Assembly: GCA_049366715.1 (NCBI GenBank)
Contig: JBMNCQ010000007.1
Location: 9,090-73,089 of the forward strand
Reading direction: 5' to 3'
Source of the DNA: JBMNCQ01 sp049366715
Lineage (GTDB): Bacteria; Bacillota; Peptococcia; Peptococcales; BICA1-8
DNA: 64,000 bases
Position 1 is the stretch's first letter; each line of letters begins with the position of its first letter. Of the stretch, positions 53,801-61,136 are shown piece by piece. The notes under the pieces are model-generated. The model was not told the DNA's origin. It saw nothing but the letters and a program-made list of their open reading frames with translations, and did no database searches. The position numbers and the translations under genes are program-made.

Positions 53801-56800
53801 TACAAGCTTGAAAATAACATTGATCTTTCTGCCTATAATGAGCTTTATGACGGCGGCAAAGGCTGGATACCCATCGGAACAGAGCCAATCAAGGGATTTA
53901 AGGGAAAATTTGACGGCAATGGTAAAACCATCACCGGGCTGACGATAAACCGTCCAATAACTGATAATATCGGCTTATTCGGTTATCTTTCCTCCAACAG
54001 CAAGGTGCATAACCTCAGCATATCGGATGCAAGTATTCAAGGGAAATTGAGTGTCGGTGGTATAGCTGGTTATGCAGAGGGTGCGACGGTAGAAAACTGC
54101 GCGGTTATCGGTAGCATATCCGGCGCAGAGAGTGTCGGCGGCATCGTGGGATGTGTCTCCGGTGGTAAGGTGTATCGCTGCTACAGCACCGGCAGTGTGA
54201 CCGGCACCGGCAATTATGTGGGTGGCATTGTAGGATATCTCGAAAATGCTGTCGCTAATCTATGGTTCTGCTACAGCGACAGCAGCATCTCCGGAGGAAA
54301 CGCCGTCGGCGGTCTGGCGGGTTATGTTTATCAAGGCAAGGTGCAAAACTGTTACAGCACCGGTAATGTCACGGGTGCAAGATATGTCGGTGGTGTGGCA
54401 GGGGACGTTACCAGTGATACTCTGCAAAATTGCTACAGTACCGGCAGCGTGACCGGCACAGAAGTTGTGGGCGGCATAGTGGGTGTTTTCAGTGGCGGCA
54501 CAATCAAGAATTGTGTGGCGCTCAACCCTTCCATCGACGCAGGAGAATACGATTTCGGGCGTGTGGTGGGCGGCTCCTCCGGCATTCTTTCGAACAATTA
54601 TGCGTTCAGCCGTATTCCCGGCACATGGGAAAACAAAGGTTCCGGCGCAAAAGACGGCGCGGACGTGACCTCGCAGATCCTGTTTGGCGGCAACTTCTGG
54701 ACGAGGACAACATACTGGGATACCTCCGCATGGGATGGCCTGATCTGGATGTGCGCGGTTGATAAGCTCCCCGTACTGTTTGAGTTATTTGAGCTTGCGG
54801 AACAGTCGGGCGATGTTGGGTTGTATCTGACAGCGCGGGATATTCAGTATGCCACCGTAACACCTGACACAACCAGCTTTACCTATAACGGCAGCCAACA
54901 GCTTCCAACCCTGACCATTACCTTTGACGGCGAAACGCTGACGGAGGACACGGATTATACCGTCTCTATCACCAGCACGGACGGCAGCGGTACCAGCGCG
55001 GGTACAACTGCCGGAACGGTGACCCTGACCATTACCGGCATCGGCAGTTTTTACGGCACAAAAAATCTTACCTACACTATAGGGAAAAAGCCAATCACCA
55101 TCACGCCCAACTCCGGCCAGAGTAAAAAATATGGTGGGGTCGAACCGCTGTTGATCTTTGCGAATGACGGTGGTTTGGCTCCGGAGGCTTTCACCGGCAA
55201 GCTCAGTCGTGCGGCGGGAGAAAACGTGGGAACCTATGCCGTTTCCCTCGGCAGTGTGAGCGCGGGCGACAACTACGAGCTTTCCCTTGCTCCGGGCACG
55301 GTCAATTTCACCATTGAACAGGCACGGGTGACAGAGATCACCACGATTGTGAGCAATGTAAACAGAACCGCCTATGAAATGCGCGGCGCAGCAACCGCAC
55401 AGGCGGTGTTGGGGCAGGCGAGTCTGCCGTCAAGTGTGAGTGTCGCCACCGATGGCGGTACGGCAATGCTGCCCATCACATGGTCGACTGCCACAATCTA
55501 CAATGCCAAGAGTGCTGTATATGCGGTGACCGGCACGCTCACCGGTAATGAAAACATAGACGCAAACAGCATAACCAAGAGCGTAACCGTCACGGTCACC
55601 CCGGTTACGGCGGTGAATCCGACCTTCGGCGATACGCTGGTGGTCATAAACAGCGGCGGCTCTGCGACGGCGGCTGAGTTGGGAGGCGCCATTCTGCCTG
55701 CAAGCGGCAGCATTACCGTTGAGGATATGAGCGTTGCCTACACCATCACCTGGAATGGCGGCGAAACACTGGACAGAACTACAGTGGGCAATGAGCAGAC
55801 CTTTACCGGAGTCATCAGCTATGACTCCCCTCCGGCATGGCTTACCTTGCCAAGCGGCCTCACGGTCAGCCGCAAGGTAACGGTCACGGCTAAAATTCTG
55901 GTAACCATCGGCGGCATCACAACCGCCAATAAAATCTATGATGGCACTTCCTATGCATCTACCGGTACGGTGACTTGCAGCCACAGCTTTCCCACAAATC
56001 AACTGGAATGGCTGTATGAATCTATTGACGGCGTAGGCTACAGCAGCAGCACCGCGCCCACAAACGCGGGGGCATATAAGCTGACCGTTTCCGTGCCGGA
56101 GAGTAACGCCAACTATGCAGGCAGCGAGATGCTCACTTTTTCCATCGAAAAGCGGCAAATTACCCTGACTGCGGACAATAAAACGATCATAAAGGGCGCA
56201 AGCCTTCCCCAACTGACCTATACAATTAGCAATCTGCCCACCGGTAAGACCAAAGCGGACGCTTTGAGCATAGAACCTGTGTTGGCTTGCCCAACCTTTG
56301 ACGGCAATACACCGGGCAGTTACGCCATTACCCTTACAGACGGAACGGCGACGGATAATTACACCATTACGACCCGCACGGACGGTATCCTTACCGTTGC
56401 GGAACAGTCTTATACCGTCACCTTTAATCTGAACGGCGGTTCGCGCACAGGCGGCGGTGAATTAACGCAGACTATTGCTGAGGGTGGTGCGGCAATGGCC
56501 CCTACTGTTTCCCGCAGCAGCTATACCTTCACCGGCTGGGATAAAGCCTTTGATAACGTGACCTCGAATCTGACCGTCAAAGCGAACTGGAGCTACAACG
56601 GCGGCGGTAGCGGTAGCTATACGCCGCCCGCAACGGTCCCGACAACACCGGAAAAGAAACCCGATCAGCCTGTAACGGCGGCGGTTCCCGTCACAGCGAC
56701 CGCAGGCAAGAAGGGCGCGGCAAACACCACTATCCCGGACAAAGCAATCACCGATGCCATTGCCAAGGCTCAGGCCGATGCAAAGAAGCAGAATAAGACG

Positions 56801-58219
56801 AATAATGGTATCGGCGTTTCGGTGAATGTGAGCGTTCCGGCAAACACCAAATTCCTGAGGATTGTCCTGACGCAGGCCGTGCTCAAGCAGCTTACGGATG
56901 GAAAGGTGCAGCAGTTCGAAGTAGACGGCAAGCTGCTGACCATCTCACTCGATCAGAAAGCCATACAGGAAATCCGCAAGCAGAGCACAGGGGATGTCAC
57001 CATCACGATTAAACCTGTTACGGTCAATGGTGTTCGCAACGCATATGAAATCACCTTTACCACGGTGAAAAATGGCAAAACCGTGAACATTACCGGCCTC
57101 GGCACAGGCTTCGCAACCCTCTCCATCCCCTGCATCCCCGCAAAGGGTGAAGCGGTTGGATATCTCTACGCCGTGTATGTGGATGGAAAAGGCAAGCTGA
57201 ACCGCATCGCAGACTCGGCCTATGACGCGGGTAGCGGCAGCATGATTTTCAGCACCAATCACTTTTCAGTGTACGGCGTAGGCTTTACCGCCCCAAGCGC
57301 CAAGTTTACCGACATTACAAGCCATTGGGCAAAGGAATCCATTGATTATGTGGCCGGCAGAGGGCTTCTCTCCGGTACAGCAGAAACTACCTTTGCTCCG
57401 AACACCGCCATGACGCGGGGAATGCTGGTGACCGTCCTCGGCAGACTGGCAAATGTGGATCCCAAGACGTATACCACTAACAGCTTGACCGATGTGAAAG
57501 CGGACAGCGCCTTCCGCCCCTACATTGAGTGGGCGTACAAAAAAGGCATCGTGCAGGGCACAGGTAACGGCAAATTTGAACCCGACCGGGCAATTACCCG
57601 TGAGGAAATCGCAGTGATTTTCTCAAATTACGCTAAAGCCACCGGCTACCCTCTGCCTGTAACTCGTACCGCAACGACTTATGCGGACGCCTCCAGCATC
57701 GGCAGCACCTACAAGACGGCGGTAACAGCCATGCAGCAGGCAGGCATCATGATGGGCGCCACCGGCAACAAGTTCAATCCGAAATCCGGCGCCACCCGCG
57801 CCGAGGTTTCCTCTATGCTCCACCGCTACATCAAGCTGACCATTGACCCCGCCACCGCACAGGGCTGGGCGCTCAACGACGACGGCCGGTATATGTACTA
57901 CAGGGACGGCAAGTCCCTCACCGGCACCCAGACCATCAACAGCGTGAAGTATTTCTTTGGCACCGACGGCACGCTGAAAACCGGCTGGGTCAAGGACGGC
58001 GGCAACTGGAGGTATTACTCCGGTGATAAAGCAATCGTAGGCTGGCTGAATATCAGCGACAAACGATACTACTACACCAAGGACGGCCTGATGGTCTACG
58101 GAAAATGGTTTCAAATCGACGGCATATGGTATTACTTCTATGCAGATGGCTCTCTCGCCAGAAACACTAAGGTGGATGGATACGACGTCGATGGAAACGG
58201 AGTGAGAAAAGTAAAATAA
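50831..58219 (+). CDS. giant repetitive surface protein with SLH and cell-wall-binding repeats
   Basis: About 2462 residues from ATG 50831, after GGAGGAAATGGT. Signal peptide M-S-R-H-K-T to A-Q-A (about 30 residues). Layout: a Glu/Asp/Ser/Thr-rich region (40-180) with repeated P-x-T-W segments; three blocks (about 300-620, 625-955, 955-1335) each beginning with a N/P-L/Y-x-I-x-T-A-A-D/Q-L-A motif and filled with GLUG-type repeats (V-G-G-V-A-G-Y, N-C-Y-S-T-G); MBG/YDG-like beta domains (1340-1860); one Listeria-Bacteroides repeat ending near 1918 (W-D-K-A-F); a threonine/proline linker; a 200-residue domain; three SLH domains (2158-2335); and choline-binding-like repeats (G-W-V-K-D-G-G-N-W-R-Y-Y) to the end. 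Probably an adhesin. Base composition is visibly GC-richer than the neighbours, suggesting transfer. Confidence 0.9.
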   Translation: MSRHKTKQRLTAMMLSVIMVVGMMPVSAQAETGTFPIGTSGEITACEALGSDIAMRRMPLGTSEKDLELPDTLTATIQIAALEEEPVLDSGETDAEPDSADTASGSAIGIDEKDDTGAGVEAEIASSSDAQEDGERFEAEPMEKTVDSTDEITVPLPATWASSPEYDGEAADTYIFTPELPEGFTPAGGVEVPAITVAVGAAAPTGTVTAFDVLPEDVRWQNTTAPEFPETVGGTVEGKAVQIPVTWEAGHDYDTEYPQRGLYVFTAVLSEGYGIGDGVELPRMTVFIPVSARRMAARRAGGGTTDSPLEITTAAQLAEIATLVNARENGLELFLFNDADAHIMLELQNDIDLLAYSKGKGWMPIGTSGCPFGGVFDGGGNRITGLYINRTEHFQGLFGCVGSGGTIRNIGVENVNITGGNYVGGVAGYSDGMAENCYSTGTVAGAMGSGGVVGHVYSGTVQNCYNTGTVSGIANVGGVVGTASDGTLINCYSTGDISGTDDIGGVMGYLSGGTVQNCAALNPSVSGTNKVGRVAGHTDGGTLSGNIAFSGMTVTQDDSAKTPVEGADQVDGESKTAAGIRAAGFFEALFDNDTAWIYAVGELPGFGATLDMPEYIVDGNDSNFYGMGTSENPYQIMTAADLAQLAALVNSGDADYSNKHYRLLNDLDLSGYASGGGWTPIGNETNCFNGTFDGGGHKVTNLTIQRIDTDYQGLFGCIGGGGTIKKLGVVDASITGTQHIGGVVGKVHGGTVQNCYSSGRISMDYFSSQYVGGVAGSVEEGGAIENCYSTSAVGGTRIVGGVVGFLGGSGTVQNCYSTGSIGSGDSGSSRQHSGGVVGYFRNGVVKNCAALNSLVFSESTAGRVVGYIDISSDLSGNIAFGGMIVKDDTVSGGTLTDNNGADKSAAEISAEGFFETLFANDTVWTYAQGKLPGFGTATDMPAHLLPAGTSLFEGDGMSDNPYLIKTAADLALLAELVNKHAVAYAQENVHYKLENNIDLSAYNELYDGGKGWIPIGTEPIKGFKGKFDGNGKTITGLTINRPITDNIGLFGYLSSNSKVHNLSISDASIQGKLSVGGIAGYAEGATVENCAVIGSISGAESVGGIVGCVSGGKVYRCYSTGSVTGTGNYVGGIVGYLENAVANLWFCYSDSSISGGNAVGGLAGYVYQGKVQNCYSTGNVTGARYVGGVAGDVTSDTLQNCYSTGSVTGTEVVGGIVGVFSGGTIKNCVALNPSIDAGEYDFGRVVGGSSGILSNNYAFSRIPGTWENKGSGAKDGADVTSQILFGGNFWTRTTYWDTSAWDGLIWMCAVDKLPVLFELFELAEQSGDVGLYLTARDIQYATVTPDTTSFTYNGSQQLPTLTITFDGETLTEDTDYTVSITSTDGSGTSAGTTAGTVTLTITGIGSFYGTKNLTYTIGKKPITITPNSGQSKKYGGVEPLLIFANDGGLAPEAFTGKLSRAAGENVGTYAVSLGSVSAGDNYELSLAPGTVNFTIEQARVTEITTIVSNVNRTAYEMRGAATAQAVLGQASLPSSVSVATDGGTAMLPITWSTATIYNAKSAVYAVTGTLTGNENIDANSITKSVTVTVTPVTAVNPTFGDTLVVINSGGSATAAELGGAILPASGSITVEDMSVAYTITWNGGETLDRTTVGNEQTFTGVISYDSPPAWLTLPSGLTVSRKVTVTAKILVTIGGITTANKIYDGTSYASTGTVTCSHSFPTNQLEWLYESIDGVGYSSSTAPTNAGAYKLTVSVPESNANYAGSEMLTFSIEKRQITLTADNKTIIKGASLPQLTYTISNLPTGKTKADALSIEPVLACPTFDGNTPGSYAITLTDGTATDNYTITTRTDGILTVAEQSYTVTFNLNGGSRTGGGELTQTIAEGGAAMAPTVSRSSYTFTGWDKAFDNVTSNLTVKANWSYNGGGSGSYTPPATVPTTPEKKPDQPVTAAVPVTATAGKKGAANTTIPDKAITDAIAKAQADAKKQNKTNNGIGVSVNVSVPANTKFLRIVLTQAVLKQLTDGKVQQFEVDGKLLTISLDQKAIQEIRKQSTGDVTITIKPVTVNGVRNAYEITFTTVKNGKTVNITGLGTGFATLSIPCIPAKGEAVGYLYAVYVDGKGKLNRIADSAYDAGSGSMIFSTNHFSVYGVGFTAPSAKFTDITSHWAKESIDYVAGRGLLSGTAETTFAPNTAMTRGMLVTVLGRLANVDPKTYTTNSLTDVKADSAFRPYIEWAYKKGIVQGTGNGKFEPDRAITREEIAVIFSNYAKATGYPLPVTRTATTYADASSIGSTYKTAVTAMQQAGIMMGATGNKFNPKSGATRAEVSSMLHRYIKLTIDPATAQGWALNDDGRYMYYRDGKSLTGTQTINSVKYFFGTDGTLKTGWVKDGGNWRYYSGDKAIVGWLNISDKRYYYTKDGLMVYGKWFQIDGIWYYFYADGSLARNTKVDGYDVDGNGVRKVK

Positions 58220-58581
58220 TACTGTCCAAAAAGATTGCGAAACTTTGCCATCAAGATTTTTTACCCCGTCGCTTTTCCGTTCATCCATTAAGCTTGCTGC
58301 CGGCATCTATTTCACCAAACATGTAAAAACCCAGAATTTATGAGGCTCTACAAATGGTAGCAATACAGGATATCGACAAATGATTAGAGATGACAGGAAA
58401 AACGAAGAAATGCGGGGGTTCAAATCCCATTGACCCCATCAAGTGATAAGCTGCATTTTCTTGTGAAAAGCGCACAAGAAAATGTAGTTTATTTTATATA
58501 TTAGCAATTAAAACATGACTTCAACATGATGGTTCTTTAACTGTCATGTCTTTTTTTAAAAAATAGAAAGGAGCATTTTAA
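58220..58581. other. 362-bp spacer with tRNA-like 3' fragment and hairpin
   Basis: No gene. 58413-58440 (GGGGGTTCAAATCCC then TGACCCCATC) looks like the T-arm and acceptor end of a tRNA, with no 5' part and a mutated CCA (TCA). It runs into CAAGTGATAAGCTGCATTTT (58440-58459), identical to the sequence after tRNA-Thr. A hairpin (AAGCTGCATTTTCTTGTG / CACAAGAAAATGTAGTTT, 58448-58490) follows. Confidence 0.65.
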
Positions 58582-59456
58582 ATGAATAACAAGATAGTTA
58601 TTGAAATACCGTCTATCAAAAAAGGAAATTTTGCGTGTCGCTGCTTACTGCAGAGTCAGCACAGCTTATGAAGAACAACAGACCAGTCTGGATTCTCAGA
58701 TTCAATATTATACAGATTACATCAACAATCATGAGGGGTGGGTACTTGCAGGCATCTATTCTGAGCAGGCATCAGGTACGCGCTTTGATAACAAAGCCGC
58801 ATTCAACCGTATGATGAAAGACTGCGGTGCCGGTAAAATTGATTACATTATCACCAAGTCCATCAGTCGTTTCGGGCGGAATACCCTTCCCTTTTTACAG
58901 AGCTTCAATGAACTTGTCGGTTTAGGTATTACAATTTACTTTGAAATGGAGCGATTGGATTCGTCTGATCGGCGAATGTCAAAAATCATTGCCACCGCAG
59001 CTGCCGTTGCTTAAAATGATAGTGAGTCGAAAAGTGCGAATATCAAGTGGGGAATTCAACGCAGCTTTGAAAAAGGGCATGTAAAACTGAACCATACCAA
59101 CTTTCTTGGCTACACAAAAGATGAGAATGGCAAATTGTTTATCGTTGAAGAAGAAGTCGAAATTGTCCGGCTCATTTATGATTTATACCTGAAAGGCTAC
59201 GGTTGCCGTAAAATTAAATCTTACCTTGAAAAGAACGACATAAAACGGTAACCGGAAAGTCCGAATGGAGTACTTCCACCATTGACCGGATTCTTTCCAA
59301 TGAGAAATACATCGGAACAGTATTATCCCAGAAAAGCTATGTTGAAAATTGCCTAACTCATAAACAGGTAAAAAATAACGGTAACGTGCCGATGTATCTT
59401 ATGGAGAATAATCATGAAGCGATTATAAGCAAGGAGACCTTTGAGGAAGTTCAATG
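58582..59456 (+). pseudogene. large serine recombinase, frameshifted
   Basis: The ATG after GAAAGGAGCATTTTAA gives a short frame M-N-N-K-I-V-I-E-I-P; the catalytic part is in the next frame from 58601: L-R-V-A-A-Y-C-R-V-S-T-A-Y (Ser nucleophile and Arg both kept), G-I-Y-S-E-Q-A-S-G-T-R, I-I-T-K-S-I-S-R-F-G-R-N. A TAA at 59012 interrupts, after which N-D-S-E-S-K-S-A-N-I-K-W-G-I-Q and F-L-G-Y-T-K-D-E-N-G-K continue, then a further frameshift near 59250 before W-S-T-S-T-I-D-R-I-L-S-N-E-K-Y. At least three disruptions; inactive. Same family as the fragment at 48871. Confidence 0.88.
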
Positions 59457-59592
59457 AATGAAATCTTTATAAACATGAGAAAGTCTATTTTAAAAAGATA
59501 ATTTACAATGGGGGATATTTTTATTGCCATGCAGAACATGTGTTTGGCATAATATTGGTAAGAAAGTTAACCTTGAGTTAGGTGAGCAAAAT

Positions 59593-60033
59593 ATGAGTAA
59601 AAATAAGAAAACAAGTGTTATATCCGTCCAAGACATTTCTGTTACCATAGCTTCATTTGATATGGATGATTATATTTGCATCACTGATATGGCAAAAGCT
59701 AAAGGCGGCGATGCACGTGCTGCCGACATTATTAAAAACTGGATAAGGAATCGCTCCACGCTGGAGTTTTTAGGAACCTGGGAGAAGATGTATAATTCCA
59801 ATTTTAAAGTGGTCGAATTCGACCACTTTAAAATGCAAGCTGGCTTGCCGACTTTTGTATTGAGCGCAAAGCAGTGGATTGTAAAGACAAATGCTATCGG
59901 TTTATATGTTCAAGCCGGCAGATATGGTGGCACTTACGCCCATAAAGATATTGCCTTTGAATTCGGCTCTGCAATTAGTCCGGTATTCAAAGGGAGCTTT
60001 CCGGCAAGCGGAAGAAGCATATCATGCGCTTAA
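59593..60033 (+). pseudogene. KilA-N domain protein, truncated by deletion
   Basis: 146 residues from ATG 59593. Residues about 20-130 are a KilA-N DNA-binding-type domain (D-Y-I-C-I-T-D-M-A-K, I-K-N-W-I-R-N-R-S-T-L-E-F-L-G-T-W-E, G-R-Y-G-G-T-Y-A-H-K-D-I-A-F-E-F-G-S-A-I-S-P). The homology stops at V-F-K (59992) and the frame then runs through foreign sequence to a stop at 60031. The same point is where an SbcC-type coding frame begins, so a deletion has fused the two genes out of frame. KilA-N genes are common in phages and mobile elements. Whether the shortened protein is made is unknown. Confidence 0.8.
59801..59834. repeat. 34-bp perfect palindrome inside the KilA-N gene
   Basis: ATTTTAAAGTGGTCGAA followed by its exact reverse complement TTCGACCACTTTAAAAT, with no loop. 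It encodes N-F-K-V-V-E-F-D-H-F-K-M, a segment that is conserved in KilA-N proteins. Confidence 0.95.
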
Positions 60034-61009
60034 AAACAAGCTGGAGGGGAATCAAACTATTCTTAGCGACCAGAAAAAAAGACTGACCGATACTATCCAA
60101 ACCAAACAGGAGGCTTTGGCAGCTTACATAAAAAAGCTGTCCGAATGTGATTTCCCCAATGAGGAAGCCTACCATAACGCGTTGAAAACAGAATCGGAAA
60201 TTAGCGAGCTGAAATATTTCATCGAACAGTATCGGAATGAAGTCCAAGACGTGAAGCAGGATTTACGGAGGCTTACCAAAGAAACCGAAAACAAGCAGAA
60301 GCAGGATATGGAACAGCTTGAGGCCGCAAAACAAAAGCTGGATCAGGAAAAAAGGCAGGCGGATGAATCTATTCAGGCGCTGATCGCGCGTTTGGGAACC
60401 AATGAGCCGATTGCGAAAGCTCTAGGCAGAGCAAACTCAGACGCAGCTGCCTATCAACAGAAATACCTTCTTCTCAGCAATCTTTCCAAAACGGCTAACG
60501 GCGAGTTGACCGGCAAGCAAAAGCTGGCATTTGAGCAGTATGTACAGGCCTCATATTTTAATCAGATTCTTATTGAAGCAAATAAACGGTTGAAGATCAT
60601 GACAAACAGCCGGTTTGAACTTCTGCGCAAGGAAGACGCGGCAGACCTCCGATCTCAGACCGGACTGGAAATTGACGTATTGGATCATTATACTGGCCGG
60701 ATACGTTCTGTAAAGTCGCTGTCCGGAGGAGAATCCTTTAAGGCATCCCTATCCTTGGCGCTGGGACTTTCCGACGTGATTCAAAGCTATACCGGTGGAG
60801 TGGAAATCGATATACTGTTTATTGATGAGGGGTTTGGAGCGCTGGATGCCGAATCATTAGAACAGGCAGTACAGACGCTTGTGGGGCTTGCTGCGGGAAA
60901 CCGCCTGGTTGGTATTATTTCTCATGTGAGTGAACTGAAAGAGCGGATTGACCGGCAGGTTGTGATTAGAAAGAGTAGTAGTGGAAGCAGTATCCAGCTC
61001 ATTTGTTGA
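59990..61009 (+). pseudogene. SbcC-type ATPase, C-terminal fragment
   Basis: About 339 residues without a proper start: the frame is entered from within the KilA-N gene. It begins as coiled coil (A-E-E-A-Y-H-A-L-K-N-K-L-E), and ends in the Rad50/SbcC head: N-S-R-F-E-L-L-R-K, signature L-S-G-G-E-S-F-K-A-S-L-S-L-A-L-G-L-S, Walker B I-L-F-I-D-E-G-F-G-A-L-D, I-I-S-H-V. The Walker A half, first coil and zinc hook are lost. It is clearly different from the chromosomal sbcC at 25347 (L-S-G-G-E-T-F, D-E-G-F-G-T-L-D) and so came with the island. Confidence 0.88.
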
Positions 61010-61062
61010 AAGATTAAGAAGAAAATTTCCGGCTGACCCGAGTAGCGTATTTAGCTTAATGC

Positions 61063-61082
61063 TTGTACCCGGTTTCGTACAA
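61063..61082 (+). promoter_or_regulatory. inverted repeat upstream of the RloC-like gene
   Basis: TTGTAC and GTACAA separated by 8 bp, 55 bp before the ATG, with a TATAAA box at 61100. Possible operator or promoter of the nuclease gene. Confidence 0.4.
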
Positions 61083-61136
61083 ATAGGAATTGTGTAATGT
61101 ATAAAAGGTGCTGAGATGGAATGAGGAGGAGTTACC

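Noticed and set aside
55430..56212. 260-codon - strand open frame in the MBG-like region
   Set aside because: Antisense shadow of the same gene; no recognisable domain or start signal.
57623..58306. 227-codon - strand frame over the SLH and wall-binding repeats
   Set aside because: Antisense of a well supported C-terminus; composition (Val, Ala, Gly, His) typical of a shadow frame.
58413..58443. Functional tRNA gene at the second attachment-like site
   Set aside because: T-arm and acceptor 3' strand only, CCA mutated to TCA, and no 5' acceptor strand upstream.
25347..61009. The sbcC fragment at 60-61 kb as a duplicate of the chromosomal sbcC
   Set aside because: Signature, Walker B and coiled-coil sequences differ throughout, so it is a foreign homologue.
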